Source: Microbacteriaceae bacterium (GTDB lineage Bacteria > Actinomycetota > Actinomycetes > Actinomycetales > Microbacteriaceae). Taken from it: a DNA stretch of 64,000 nt. The notes beneath the pieces are model-generated. The model was not told the origin of the DNA. It saw only the letters and a list, made by a program, of their open reading frames with translations, and ran no database searches. How positions within the stretch are numbered: the first letter of the stretch is position 1; each line of letters begins with the position of its first letter. A program made the position numbers and the translations under genes. Of the stretch, positions 26,871 to 35,453 are shown piece after piece. Where the stretch lies: contig SCRE01000008.1 of the NCBI GenBank assembly GCA_004297935.1, positions 310,001 through 374,000 on the forward strand. Reading direction: 5' to 3'.

Positions 26871-27677
26871 CTATTTCGTTGCGATGATCTCGGCGTGCGG
26901 CATCGCGAACCAGCCGGCCTGTTCCCTCACCCACTCGTGCCACGCATCCGCGATCGCGTGCAGGTCGTCGAGGGTCGCGATGCCGGTCTCGATCGCGCGC
27001 GGTGCGAAATCAGACTCCACCGCGCGCACCGCCCAGGAGTCGCCCCACCACTCGCGCTCGGCATCCGAAGCGAAGCACCAGATCGACGCAGAGCTCACCA
27101 CGTCGTGAAAGCCCGCTGCCATCACCCAGCCCTTCAACGAACGGCCCGCGTGCGGGTCCCCGCCGTTCGAGCGGTGCACGGCCTCGTAGACGCTCAGCCA
27201 CTGTGCGAGCCCGGGCGAGGCGGGCGCCCAGATGGTGCCGCCATAGTCGACCTCGCGAACGGCGAGGATCCCGCCGGGCCTGAGCACGCGTCGAGCCTCG
27301 GTCAACACCGCCACCGGGTCGGCGACGTGTTGCAGCACCTGGTGGGCGTGCACGATGTCGAACGTGTCGTCTTCGAAGTCCAAGGCGTAAGCATTGCCGA
27401 GCACAAACGACACATTGGTCAACGCGTTGTCGAGCGCGAGCCCATTGGCCTGCGCGACGATGTCGGCGGACGCATCGATGCCGGTCACCGCCCCAGGCAC
27501 CACCCGGCGAGCCAGATCGATGGTGATGGTGCCGGGACCGCTGCCGATATCCAAGACCCGTGCGCCGTGAAAGAGATGCGGAATCAGATACGCCGCCGAG
27601 TTCTCGACCGTGCGCCAGGTGTGCGAGCGCAGGACGCTCTCGTGATGACCGTGCGTGTACCGTTCATGGGTAGCCAT
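26871..27677 (-). CDS. Class I SAM-dependent methyltransferase
   Basis: The 268-residue protein has the SAM-binding motif I VLDIGSGPGTITIDLA, motif II-like GIDASADIVAQA, and post-I/III segments DTFDIVHAHQVLQHVADPVAVLTEARRVLRPGGILAVREVDYGG, typical of UbiE/Methyltransf_11-type enzymes. Substrate unknown. The start MATHERYTHG at 27677 is fixed by a TACGAT box 6 nt upstream, rather than the longer frame to 27758 that would run into the divergent gene. Confidence 0.85.
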   Translation of the reverse strand: MATHERYTHGHHESVLRSHTWRTVENSAAYLIPHLFHGARVLDIGSGPGTITIDLARRVVPGAVTGIDASADIVAQANGLALDNALTNVSFVLGNAYALDFEDDTFDIVHAHQVLQHVADPVAVLTEARRVLRPGGILAVREVDYGGTIWAPASPGLAQWLSVYEAVHRSNGGDPHAGRSLKGWVMAAGFHDVVSSASIWCFASDAEREWWGDSWAVRAVESDFAPRAIETGIATLDDLHAIADAWHEWVREQAGWFAMPHAEIIATK

Positions 27678-27683
27678 GACGCA

Positions 27684-27689
27684 ATCGTA
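27684..27689 (-). promoter_or_regulatory. -10 box TACGAT, leaderless start at 27677
   Basis: On the minus strand TACGAT is followed by TGCGTC and ATG 27677, with no Shine-Dalgarno. Confidence 0.65.
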
Positions 27690-27707
27690 GGCTCGTGGAC
27701 GCCCGCC

Positions 27708-27713
27708 TAGGCT
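27708..27713 (+). promoter_or_regulatory. -10 box TAGGCT, leaderless start at 27721
   Basis: TAGGCT is followed by AGAGCGC and ATG 27721. It lies 18 bp from the divergent -10 box at 27684-27689, so the two promoters overlap in their upstream elements. Confidence 0.7.
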
Positions 27714-27720
27714 AGAGCGC

Positions 27721-29760
27721 ATGGTCGAATCCTCAAATCCGTTCTTCGAGCCGAGCAAGCTCCCCTATCGGCTTCCACCGTTCGCCGAGATTCGCGATGA
27801 GCACTACAAGCCGGCTTTCGAGCGCGGTTTCGCGCAGCAGCTCGTCGAGCTGCGGGCCATCACAGAAAACAGAGATGACGCGACGTTCGAGAACACGCTG
27901 CTGCCTCTTGAGCGGTCCGGCCAAATTCTGTCACGCATATCCGAGGTGTTCTTCACGAAGAGCTCCGCCGACTCCAGCGACTTCACCAACGCCCTGGAAG
28001 AGGAGCTGGCGCCGCTGTTGGCGGCGCATGCCGACGCCATCCGGCTGGATCCTGCCCTGTATGCGCGGATCAAGACCGTGTACGACGCGCTCGACTCCCT
28101 CGACCTCGATGCCGAATCCCATTATCTGGTGGAGCGCTATTACACGGAGTTCACGCTCGCCGGTGCCGGGCTGACCGAGGAGGAGAAGGGGCGGCTGCGT
28201 GACTACAACCGGCAGCTTGCGACACTGACGACCCGGTTCGAGAAGAATCTGCTCTCGGACACGAACGAGCTCGCCGTCGTGGTCGACGATGTCGCCGAGC
28301 TCGACGGCCTGTCGACAGCGGAGATCTCGGCCGCCGCACAGGCCGCTCAGGAGCGCGGCCTCGACGGCCAATACCTGATCACCCTCGTGCTGCCGACGGG
28401 CCATCCATACCTTGCAAGCCTCACATCGCGCGCGTTGCGCGAGCGGATCATGGCCGCATCACGGTCCCGCGGCACCCGCGGGGGTGATCACGACAACCGT
28501 GAGGTCGTGCTCGAGATCGCGCGCCTGCGCGCCGAGCGGGCGCGGCTGCTCGGTTTTGCCAGTCACGCGGCGTACGTGACGGCCGATGAGACGGCCAAGA
28601 CACCGGATGCCGTCGCCGCGATGCTCGGACGCCTCGCGCCGGCCGCCGCGCGGAATGCGCGCGCGGAGCGGGCGGCGTTGCAGGCGCTGGTCGGCGACGA
28701 GTTCGAGGTGGCGGCATCCGATTGGGCGTTCTACACGGAGAAGGTGCGCAAGGCGACGTATGACATCGACACGGCGGCGATGCGGCCCTACTTCGAGGCG
28801 GAACGAGTGCTTCGCGACGGCGTGTTCTTCGCGGCGCAGAAGCTGTACGGCATCGCGTTCAGTGAGCGCATGGACCTGATCGCGTACCACCCCGACGCCC
28901 GTGTGTTCGAGGTCTTCAACGAAGACGGCTCGCCGCTCGGGCTGTACATCCTCGACCTGTACACGCGCGACTCCAAACGCGGCGGAGCCTGGATGAACCC
29001 GCTCAGCTCCCAGTCGACGCTGCTCGGCAACCCGACCGTGGTGCTCAACAACCTCAACGTGCCGAAGCCGACTGACGGCGAACCGACCCTGCTGACCTAC
29101 GACGAGGTCGGCACGCTGTTCCACGAGTTCGGACACGCGCTGCACGGGCTATTCGCGCAGGTCACCTACCCGAAGTTCGCCGGAACAAACGTGTTCCGCG
29201 ACTTCGTCGAGTTCCCGAGTCAGGTGAACGAGATGTGGCTGCTCTGGCCCGAGGTGCTCGCCAACTACGCACGTCACGTCGAGACCGGCGAGCCGATGCC
29301 GCGCGCCCTGGTCGACAAGCTGGAGGCGTCCAAGGCATTCAACGAAGGATTCAAGACCAGCGAATACCTGGCTGCCGCCCTGCTCGACCAGGCATGGCAC
29401 GGCATCACGGCCGAGACCCGCGTGACGGATGTCGCCGCCTTCGAAGCCGAGGCGCTCTCCGAGGCGGGACTCGACAATCCCGCCGTGCCGCCGCGCTACG
29501 CGAGCACCTACTTCGCCCACGCCTTCTCGGTCGGCTACGACGCCGGGTATTACTCCTACATCTGGAGCGAAGTGCTCGACGCCGACACCGTCGAATGGTT
29601 CACCGAGAATGGCGGACTCACCCGGGCGAACGGCGATCGGTTCCGGTCACGGCTGCTCGGCGTCGGCGGTTCCATGGATCCGCTCGAGGCGTACCGGGAC
29701 TTCCGGGGCAGAGAGGCCGTGATCGAGCCCTTGCTCAGGCGCAGAGGGCTCGGCGCATGA
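27721..29760 (+). CDS. dcp: M3-family metallopeptidase (peptidyl-dipeptidase Dcp / oligopeptidase type)
   Basis: The 679-residue zinc peptidase has the M3 active site HEFGHALHG (HEXXH at residues 468-472) and the downstream glutamate region FVEFPSQVNEMW. The N-terminal NPFFEPSKLPYRLPPFAEIRDEHYKPAFERGF matches Dcp/OpdA. It degrades short peptides in the cytoplasm. The ATG directly follows a -10 box, so the mRNA is probably leaderless. The intergenic stretch after the stop holds repeats. Confidence 0.95.
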   Translation: MVESSNPFFEPSKLPYRLPPFAEIRDEHYKPAFERGFAQQLVELRAITENRDDATFENTLLPLERSGQILSRISEVFFTKSSADSSDFTNALEEELAPLLAAHADAIRLDPALYARIKTVYDALDSLDLDAESHYLVERYYTEFTLAGAGLTEEEKGRLRDYNRQLATLTTRFEKNLLSDTNELAVVVDDVAELDGLSTAEISAAAQAAQERGLDGQYLITLVLPTGHPYLASLTSRALRERIMAASRSRGTRGGDHDNREVVLEIARLRAERARLLGFASHAAYVTADETAKTPDAVAAMLGRLAPAAARNARAERAALQALVGDEFEVAASDWAFYTEKVRKATYDIDTAAMRPYFEAERVLRDGVFFAAQKLYGIAFSERMDLIAYHPDARVFEVFNEDGSPLGLYILDLYTRDSKRGGAWMNPLSSQSTLLGNPTVVLNNLNVPKPTDGEPTLLTYDEVGTLFHEFGHALHGLFAQVTYPKFAGTNVFRDFVEFPSQVNEMWLLWPEVLANYARHVETGEPMPRALVDKLEASKAFNEGFKTSEYLAAALLDQAWHGITAETRVTDVAAFEAEALSEAGLDNPAVPPRYASTYFAHAFSVGYDAGYYSYIWSEVLDADTVEWFTENGGLTRANGDRFRSRLLGVGGSMDPLEAYRDFRGREAVIEPLLRRRGLGA

Positions 29761-29780
29761 GCGGGGCTGAGTCCCGATAC

Positions 29781-29870
29781 ATCCGCTCGCTGCGCTCGCG
29801 GGCCCGGTGCAGTCTTGATCGGTGTGTGACATACGCGCCAGATCCGCTCGCTGCGCTCGCGGGCCCGGTG
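29781..29870. repeat. Two exact 29-bp direct repeats after dcp
   Basis: Positions 29781-29809 and 29842-29870 are identical over 29 bp (start ATCCGCTCGCTGCGC, end GGGCCCGGTG). Each holds a small self-complementary core around CGCTCGCTGCGCTCGCG. The second copy runs directly into the dispersed palindromic unit at 29867. Confidence 0.9.
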
Positions 29871-29914
29871 GTCGAGTAGCGCACGAGCGTAGCGAGTACG
29901 CGTATCGAGACCCC
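29867..29914. repeat. Dispersed palindromic repeat, single unit
   Basis: GGTGGTCGAGTAGCGCACGA...GCGTATCGAGACCCC, the same unit as at 10541-10625 and 35756-35882, with the CGAGCGTAGCGAG core. Confidence 0.85.
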
Positions 29915-29970
29915 TTCCGCGAATGTTGCACTGTGTGACACCTTCGGCTGCGCCCCGCCGGATTCGTTCG

Positions 29971-29976
29971 TACCCT
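29971..29976 (+). promoter_or_regulatory. -10 box TACCCT, leaderless start at 29984
   Basis: TACCCT is followed by GAATGAC and ATG 29984; no Shine-Dalgarno is present. Confidence 0.5.
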
Positions 29977-29983
29977 GAATGAC

Positions 29984-30313
29984 ATGACCATTCACGCGCA
30001 TTCCCATCCTGCACTCGTTCACGCGTGCGAGCAGGGTCGGATGTGCGCGACGGAAGGTCCTGGTCACGCGCTCAGCAGAATACAGTTGAGCGTCGCATCC
30101 GCAACGCCCAGCCGCTGGCAGGACGCGATCGTGGTGTCGGTCTCGAGCGACGGTCGAGCCGTGCTCGCGCCGGTCTTCGGAGAGGACCCCGTGCGCGTGT
30201 GGCACCACGCGAGTCTCTCGGGTGCGCTGAACGTGGGGGACCCCGTGTCCGTTCACGGCCTGTATGGTGTGCTGGCGGCTGGCCGTCAGCGGTTCAACGT
30301 GCTGATCGGTTGA
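29984..30313 (+). CDS. Unknown small protein (109 aa)
   Basis: I recognise no family. The N-terminal third has His and Cys residues (HAHSHPALVHACEQGRMCATE) and lies before a compact, strand-rich region (DAIVVSVSSDGRAVLAPVFGEDPVRVWHHASLSGALNVGDPVSVHGLYGVLAAGRQRFNVL) that resembles a small beta-barrel such as an SH3-like or OB-like fold. The ATG follows a TACCCT box at leaderless spacing. A terminator-like hairpin follows 17 nt after the stop. Codon use is ordinary for the window, so it is likely a real gene. Confidence 0.65.
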   Translation: MTIHAHSHPALVHACEQGRMCATEGPGHALSRIQLSVASATPSRWQDAIVVSVSSDGRAVLAPVFGEDPVRVWHHASLSGALNVGDPVSVHGLYGVLAAGRQRFNVLIG

Positions 30314-30330
30314 ACCGTGCTGGTTGGTTG

Positions 30331-30361
30331 AACCAGGCTGATCGGTTGAACCAGCCTGGTT
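30331..30361. terminator. Bidirectional terminator-like hairpin between convergent genes
   Basis: AACCAGGCTG (30331-30340) and CAGCCTGGTT (30352-30361) form a perfect 10-bp stem with an 11-nt loop. It lies between the convergent ends of the unknown gene (stop 30313) and the copper-storage-like gene (stop 30373). GGTTGAACC recurs three times across 30308-30351. No long T-run is present on either strand. Confidence 0.65.
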
Positions 30362-30372
30362 GAGCCCGGCGG

Positions 30373-30792
30373 CTACTTCGCTGTCGCCCGCATCATCGAC
30401 ATCATCGCATCGCACGCCTGAGCGCACGCTTGACAGGCCTGCGCGCACATGCGGCACGTCTCGCTCATTTCGGCGTGATCCATGCATTCGTCGGCACACG
30501 CGACGCACAGGGTCATGCAGGCCTCGAGCGTGGTCATCATGCTCGTCATGTCGAAGCCGGTCGGGCGCATCATTGTCCGCATGGTGGTGTTGCAGAGGTC
30601 GGCGCAGTTCATGCACATGCTCATGCACTTGACCATGCCGCCGGCCACTCCGGCATCGGCACAGATCGTGCACGCTTGCTCGCAGGCCGAACAGGCCTCG
30701 ATGCATTCCTGCATCACCATCATGTCCATGTCCGACGGCATTCCCGCCATCTCCTTGGACATACTCTGCATCATCTGTGCTGTCATGTTCAT
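30373..30792 (-). CDS. Cys/Met-rich four-helix copper-storage-like protein (DUF326/Csp family)
   Basis: The 139-residue protein has 18 cysteines and nearly 30 methionines. The cysteines are arranged on four amphipathic helices (QECIEACSACEQACTICAD, VKCMSMCMNCADLC, EACMTLCVACADEC, ETCRMCAQACQACAQAC), facing the core as in the copper-storage proteins Csp1/Csp3 and DUF326 four-helix-bundle proteins. No signal peptide is evident, so it is probably a cytoplasmic Csp3-like store of Cu(I). The ATG at 30792 has no clear Shine-Dalgarno; ATG 30786 is an alternative. No copper exporter or sensor gene is adjacent within the window. Confidence 0.88.
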   Translation of the reverse strand: MNMTAQMMQSMSKEMAGMPSDMDMMVMQECIEACSACEQACTICADAGVAGGMVKCMSMCMNCADLCNTTMRTMMRPTGFDMTSMMTTLEACMTLCVACADECMDHAEMSETCRMCAQACQACAQACDAMMSMMRATAK

Positions 30793-30931
30793 GGCCCGTA
30801 CCCCTGTCCGTAGCTGTCGCCGAGGGGACTCACGCCCTTCGAACAGAAACGACAGCGCACACCTGACGTAATGCTACGTCGGCGATGCGGTCGGGGCTAG
30901 TGTCGCGCGCAGGAGCCCCCGACGCCGCGCG

Positions 30932-32209
30932 TCAGGCGGACTTCTCTTCGCGACGTGCGCGGTGCGGCACGATCGTCGGTGCAGCGTTATCGATCACAGC
31001 TTCTCGAGTGACCACCACGCGCGCAACCTCGGTGCTGGACGGCACCTCGAACATGATCGGGCCGAGCACCTCCTCGAGGATCGCCCGCAGTCCGCGCGCA
31101 CCGGTCTGACGCAGCACTGCAAGATCGGCGATCGCCTCGAGGGCTGCCTGGTCGAATTGAAGTTCGACCCCGTCAAGCTCGAACATGCGCTGATATTGGC
31201 GCACCAGTGCGTTCTTCGGCACGGTCAGGATCTGCATGAGTGCTTCCCGGTCGAGCTGAGTCACCGTGGTGACGACCGGCAGGCGCCCGATGAACTCGGG
31301 GATCAGACCGAACTTGTGCAGGTCTTCGGGCAAAACCTCGCCGAACAGGTTGACGTCGTCGCCTTTGCTGTGCAGCGGGGCACCGAAGCCGATGCCCTTC
31401 TTGCCCGCACGCTGGCTGATGATGTCCTCCAGGCCGGCGAACGCACCGGCCACGATGAAGAGCACGTTCGTCGTGTCGATCTGGATGAATTCCTGGTGCG
31501 GGTGCTTGCGACCCCCCTGCGGTGGAACCGAAGCGACCGTGCCTTCGAGGATCTTCAGCAGCGCCTGCTGTACCCCTTCACCGGAAACATCGCGAGTGAT
31601 GGACGGGTTCTCGGCCTTGCGCGCGATCTTGTCAATCTCGTCGATGTAGATGATGCCGGTTTCGGCTTTCTTCACGTCGTAGTCGGCGGCTTGAATCAGC
31701 TTGAGCAGGATGTTCTCGACGTCTTCACCGACGTAGCCGGCTTCCGTCAGCGCGGTCGCATCCGCGACGGCGAACGGCACGTTCAACTGCTTTGCGAGGG
31801 TCTGGGCGAGATAGGTCTTGCCGCAGCCGGTCGGGCCGATCAGCAGGATGTTCGACTTGGCGATCTCGACGTCGTCGGCGACCTTGTCTGCCGGGCCGAT
31901 CACGCCGCGCACGCGGACACGCTTGTAATGGTTGTACACGGCGACGGCCAGGGCTCGTTTGGCGGGTTCCTGCCCGATGACGTATTCCTCGAGGAACGCG
32001 AAGATCTCCTTGGGCTTCGGCAGCTCGAAGTCGCCCGATGCGTCATTGCCCGCCTCGGCGAGCCGCTCTTCGATGATCTCGTTGCACAGCTCGACGCACT
32101 CATCGCAGATGTACACACCGGGGCCGGCGATGAGCTGCTGCACCTGCTTTTGACTTTTGCCGCAGAAGGAGCACTTGAGCAGGTCGGCACTTTCTCCGAT
32201 GCGAGCCAT
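30932..32209 (-). CDS. clpX: ATP-dependent Clp protease ATP-binding subunit ClpX
   Basis: The 425-residue AAA+ unfoldase feeds substrates to ClpP. It has the N-terminal zinc-binding domain ([11 protein letters not shown]...[11 protein letters not shown]13, C16, C35, C38), Walker [13 protein letters not shown], Walker [14 protein letters not shown], the IGF-type ClpP loop in KKGIGFGA, and the sensor-2 arginine region [18 protein letters not shown] 32209 follows AGGAGGGTG. A TAGGCT box (32246-32241) lies upstream, so clpX has its own promoter in addition to read-through from clpP. Confidence 0.97.
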   Translation of the reverse strand: MARIGESADLLKCSFCGKSQKQVQQLIAGPGVYICDECVELCNEIIEERLAEAGNDASGDFELPKPKEIFAFLEEYVIGQEPAKRALAVAVYNHYKRVRVRGVIGPADKVADDVEIAKSNILLIGPTGCGKTYLAQTLAKQLNVPFAVADATALTEAGYVGEDVENILLKLIQAADYDVKKAETGIIYIDEIDKIARKAENPSITRDVSGEGVQQALLKILEGTVASVPPQGGRKHPHQEFIQIDTTNVLFIVAGAFAGLEDIISQRAGKKGIGFGAPLHSKGDDVNLFGEVLPEDLHKFGLIPEFIGRLPVVTTVTQLDREALMQILTVPKNALVRQYQRMFELDGVELQFDQAALEAIADLAVLRQTGARGLRAILEEVLGPIMFEVPSSTEVARVVVTREAVIDNAAPTIVPHRARREEKSA

Positions 32210-32240
32210 CTGTCACCCTCCTCAGGGGCTAGTTGTAACG

Positions 32241-32246
32241 AGCCTA
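32241..32246 (-). promoter_or_regulatory. -10 box TAGGCT upstream of clpX
   Basis: TAGGCT on the minus strand places a start near 32234, 25 nt before the clpX ATG, leaving room for its AGGAGG. No strong -35 is seen. Confidence 0.5.
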
Positions 32247-32320
32247 ACCCGTGCCGCCGACATTCAGGCGCAACGCTGTCACAATCCAATCGCGCCCCGT
32301 GGCATCGGTCCTCGTACCGA

Positions 32321-32360
32321 GCAACAGGGATGGCGACATCCCTGCCGTCATCCCTGTTGC
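32321..32360 (-). terminator. Alternative hairpins between clpP and clpX
   Basis: GCAACAGGGATG (32321-32332) is perfectly complementary to CATCCCTGTTGC (32349-32360), and its CAGGGATG part is also perfectly complementary to the nearer CATCCCTG that begins 4 nt later. The two stems cannot form together. They sit 36 nt past the clpP stop on the minus strand, with no T-tract. Confidence 0.7.
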
Positions 32361-32395
32361 TGCAATCGGCGCGCTGACCCGAGCGACGTGCGGCT

Positions 32396-33094
32396 TTATT
32401 TGACCAGTGCGGCCGGCACGCTCTTCCTGCTCGTCAGCACCTGATCGATCAGGCCGTATTCGAGGGCCTCCTCCGCTGACAGGATCTTGTCGCGATCGAT
32501 GTCCTTGTTGACCTGCTCCTGACTGCGGTTGGAGTGCTTGGCCAGGGTCTCCTCGAGCCAGACGCGCATCCGCTGAATCTCGCGAGCCTGGATCTCGATG
32601 TCGGATGCCTGACTGGCACCCTCCGAGCCGCCCGCCGGCTGGTGGATCAGAATGCGGGCGTTCGGCAGCGCGAGGCGCTTGCCGGGCGTTCCCGCCGCCG
32701 TGATCACTGCCGCAGCCGACGCGGCTTGACCGAGAACAACGGTCTGGATGTGCGGGCGGATATACTGCATCGTGTCGTAGATGGCCGTCATCGCGGTGAA
32801 GGAGCCGCCGGGCGAGTTGATGTACATGACGATGTCGCGGTCGGGATCCTGGCTTTCCAATACCAGCAACTGCGCCATCACGTCATCGGCCGACGCGTCG
32901 TCGATCTGCACGCCCAGGAAGATGATGCGGTCCTCGAACAGCTTCGCGTACGGGTCCTGCCGCTTGTAGCCGTAGGCGGTGCGTTCCTCGAAGCTCGGCA
33001 GGATGTACCGTGCCGACGCCCCGAAGGCGGTACCCCCGTGAGCATTCCGCGCGGCAGCGCCGAACTCAGGAGTGTTGAAGTTTGTGAAGTCCAT
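32396..33094 (-). CDS. clpP: ATP-dependent Clp protease proteolytic subunit (first of two)
   Basis: A 232-residue ClpP serine protease. Catalytic Ser126 lies in [12 protein letters not shown], His151 in [10 protein letters not shown], and the Asp in [22 protein letters not shown]. The ATG at 33094 ([12 protein letters not shown]) is preferred over 33103 because AGGGA is then 9 nt upstream. A 27-nt gap separates it from the second clpP gene. Actinobacteria assemble a mixed ClpP1P2 tetradecamer, so both genes are needed. Confidence 0.95.
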   Translation of the reverse strand: MDFTNFNTPEFGAAARNAHGGTAFGASARYILPSFEERTAYGYKRQDPYAKLFEDRIIFLGVQIDDASADDVMAQLLVLESQDPDRDIVMYINSPGGSFTAMTAIYDTMQYIRPHIQTVVLGQAASAAAVITAAGTPGKRLALPNARILIHQPAGGSEGASQASDIEIQAREIQRMRVWLEETLAKHSNRSQEQVNKDIDRDKILSAEEALEYGLIDQVLTSRKSVPAALVK

Positions 33095-33120
33095 GTCTCT
33101 CATTCCCTACTTCGCGTTCC

Positions 33121-33720
33121 CTACTTCGCGCCCACGGAGTCGTCTGTTCCGCCACCGCCGACGACCTCCGCGGCGAATTCGCGCAGATGGTCGACGAAGC
33201 CGTATTCGAGTGCCTCTTGCGCGGTGAACCAGTTGTCGCGATCGGCATCGACGACGATCTGCTCGACGGTCTTGCCGGTCTGCTCGGCCGTCAGTTCGGC
33301 CATCCGCTTCTTCATGTCGAGGATGACACCGGCCTGCGTCTGGATGTCGGCGGCGGTTCCGCCGAACCCGCCGGATGGCTGATGCAGCAGCACGCGGGCG
33401 TTCGGCGTGATGTAGCGCTTGCCCTTCGTGCCCGAGGAGAGCAGGAACTGCCCCATCGAGGCGGCCAGGCCGATGCCGACCGTCACGATGTCGTTCGGCA
33501 CGAATTTCATCGTGTCGTAGATCGCCATCCCCGCCGTGATGGATCCGCCGGGAGAGTTGATGTAGAGGAAGATGTCCTTCTTCGAATCCCCTGCGGCCAG
33601 AAGCAGGATCTTCGCACAGATCTCATTGGCGTTCTCGTCGCGTACCTCTGAGCCGAGCCAGATGATGCGGTCCTTGAGAAGCTGGTCGAAAATGCTTGAC
33701 ACCAGTGCCGGTTCGGCCAT
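33121..33720 (-). CDS. clpP: ATP-dependent Clp protease proteolytic subunit (second of two)
   Basis: A 199-residue ClpP with catalytic Ser88 in [14 protein letters not shown], His113 in [10 protein letters not shown] and the Asp region [20 protein letters not shown]. It starts [23 protein letters not shown] at 33720, preceded by GGAGCG. It is the promoter-proximal member of the clpP pair; an intact rho-independent terminator (33810-33852) separates it from tig, so it must have a promoter in the 90 bp upstream, which I could not identify. Confidence 0.95.
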   Translation of the reverse strand: MAEPALVSSIFDQLLKDRIIWLGSEVRDENANEICAKILLLAAGDSKKDIFLYINSPGGSITAGMAIYDTMKFVPNDIVTVGIGLAASMGQFLLSSGTKGKRYITPNARVLLHQPSGGFGGTAADIQTQAGVILDMKKRMAELTAEQTGKTVEQIVVDADRDNWFTAQEALEYGFVDHLREFAAEVVGGGGTDDSVGAK

Positions 33721-33809
33721 GTCACGCTCCGTTTCGTTGTCGTCTGAAATCGAATCTATCGGAGCCAACGCTCGCGCACGGGCCTGTTCGCCCTCGGCAG
33801 ATATGAGCC

Positions 33810-33852
33810 AAAAAACGTGCGGCCCGGATACCCTCGAGCACCCGGGCCGCAC
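33810..33852 (-). terminator. Rho-independent terminator of tig
   Basis: On the minus strand GTGCGGCCCGG (33852-33842) pairs perfectly with CCGGGCCGCAC (33827-33817), an 11-bp GC-rich stem, followed after one C/G by six T residues (33815-33810). It begins 14 nt after the tig stop. It is the clearest intrinsic terminator in the window. Confidence 0.93.
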
Positions 33853-33865
33853 ATCCGCCTGCGCG

Positions 33866-35323
33866 TCAGTCTTTCTCGGCTGCAGCCTTCTTCGCCGACT
33901 TCTTCTTCGGCTTCGCGGCCTCCTCTTCCTCGGCGGCCGCGTCGGCGAATGCTGCGGCGTCAGCGGATGCTTCCGGGTCAGCTGCGTCGGCGACGACCGG
34001 TACCTCGACGGGGATGCTGGTGATGCCATCCGATGCGTCGCTCGAGTCATCGACCGCGGTGAACTCACCCAGGTCGACGCTCGCACCGTTGCTGTCGGTG
34101 ACGACGGCACGACCGAGCACGATGGCGAGCGCCTTGTTGCGTGCGACTTCGCCGACCATCTGCTGGATCTGGTTGTTCTCGCTCAGCACCTTGACGAACT
34201 CGTTCGGCTCCATGCCGTACTGCGCAGCACCCTGAACGAGGTATTGGGTCAGTTCGTCCTGGCTGACCTTGACCTTCTCGGCCTCCGCGATCTCGTCGAG
34301 CAGAATCTGAATGCGGAACGTCTTCTCGCTCGACTCGGCAACCTCGGCCCGGTGCGTCTCGTCGTCGAGGCGGTTCTCGTTCTCCAGGTGGCGGTGCACC
34401 TCGTCCTCGACCAGCTGAGCCGGGATCGGGATCTCGACGAGTTCGAGCAGGCGGTCGATCAGCAGGTTGCGTGCCTCGTTGCCCTGGCCGAAGGTCTTGG
34501 CGCGAGCCGCCTCGCCCCGCAGGCTCTCCTTGAGCTCGTCGATGGTGTCGAATTCGCTGGCGATCTGGGCGAAGTCGTCATCGGCATCCGGAAGTTCGCG
34601 CTCCTTGACGGAAATGACGGTGACGGTGATCTCAGCCTCTTCGCCCTCGTGGTCGCCGCCGAGCAGTGGTGCGCTGAAGGTGGTGGTCTCACCGGCGGTC
34701 AACGAGTCGAGCGCCTCATCGATGCCTTCGATCAGATCGCCGGAACCGAGTTCATAGGAGATGCTGCTCGCCGTGTCGACCTCCTCACCGCCGATCGTCG
34801 CGACAAGGTCGATCTGGGCGAAGTCACCGGCCTTGGCCGGGCGGTCGACCGTGATGAGAGTGCCGAAGCGCTCGCGGAGCCGGTCGAGCTCGGCGACGAC
34901 GTCCTCGTCGGTGACCTCGGCGGCATCAACGGTGAGGGCGATCTTGTTGTATTCGGGCAACGCGAACTCGGGGCGCACATCGACCTCGATGGTCAGCAGC
35001 AGGTCCCCGGAGAAGTCCTTGTCGCTGGGCCACTCCGTGATGTCGGCCGAGGGACGGCCGAGAGGCCGAACCGAGTTCTCTTCGACGGCTGCGCGGTAGA
35101 AACCGTCGAGCCCTTCGTTGACGGCGTGCTCGAGCACGGCCGCCTTGCCGACACGCTGATCGATGATCGGTGGCGGCACCTTGCCTTTGCGGAACCCGGG
35201 GACGTTGACCTGTTCGGCGATGTGTCCGTAGGCATGGGTGATGGCCGGCTTCAACTCTTCAGGCGCCACCGAGATGGTGAGCTTGGCGCGAGTCGGGCTC
35301 AGCTTTTCGACCGTGGTCTTCAC
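33866..35323 (-). CDS. tig: Trigger factor (ribosome-associated chaperone / peptidyl-prolyl isomerase)
   Basis: The 485-residue protein binds ribosomal protein L23 and folds nascent chains. It has the N-terminal ribosome-binding domain with the signature near [11 protein letters not shown] (residues 38-48), the FKBP-like PPIase domain, and the long helical C-terminal arms, then a Lys/Ala/Glu-rich disordered tail ([27 protein letters not shown]) usual in actinobacteria. The GTG start at 35323 follows AGGAGA. A strong terminator lies just downstream. Confidence 0.96.
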   Translation of the reverse strand: MKTTVEKLSPTRAKLTISVAPEELKPAITHAYGHIAEQVNVPGFRKGKVPPPIIDQRVGKAAVLEHAVNEGLDGFYRAAVEENSVRPLGRPSADITEWPSDKDFSGDLLLTIEVDVRPEFALPEYNKIALTVDAAEVTDEDVVAELDRLRERFGTLITVDRPAKAGDFAQIDLVATIGGEEVDTASSISYELGSGDLIEGIDEALDSLTAGETTTFSAPLLGGDHEGEEAEITVTVISVKERELPDADDDFAQIASEFDTIDELKESLRGEAARAKTFGQGNEARNLLIDRLLELVEIPIPAQLVEDEVHRHLENENRLDDETHRAEVAESSEKTFRIQILLDEIAEAEKVKVSQDELTQYLVQGAAQYGMEPNEFVKVLSENNQIQQMVGEVARNKALAIVLGRAVVTDSNGASVDLGEFTAVDDSSDASDGITSIPVEVPVVADAADPEASADAAAFADAAAEEEEAAKPKKKSAKKAAAEKD

Positions 35324-35379
35324 GTTGGGGGATCTCCTGTTTGTTCAAAGTTCACTGCAAGTGGGCGGCTGCGATCTGG

Positions 35380-35453
35380 TCGGGGCGACAGGATTCGAAC
35401 CTGCGACCTCCCGCTCCCAAAGCGGGCGCTCTACCAAGCTGAGCTACGCCCCG
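35380..35453 (-). tRNA. tRNA-Pro (anticodon TGG)
   Basis: The minus strand folds into a 74-nt cloverleaf: acceptor CGGGGCG/CGCCCCG with discriminator A, anticodon stem CCCGC/GCGGG around TTTGGGA with anticodon TGG, and T-arm GGTTCGAATCC. CCA is not encoded. It lies 57 nt upstream of the tig start, on the same strand. Confidence 0.95.

Noticed and set aside
30793-30931. A CsoR-type operator upstream of the copper-storage-like gene
   Set aside because: The GGGGTACGGG stretch is suggestive but no inverted repeat of the right form exists; GACGTA-N4-TACGTC (30865-30880) is a palindrome but of unknown meaning.
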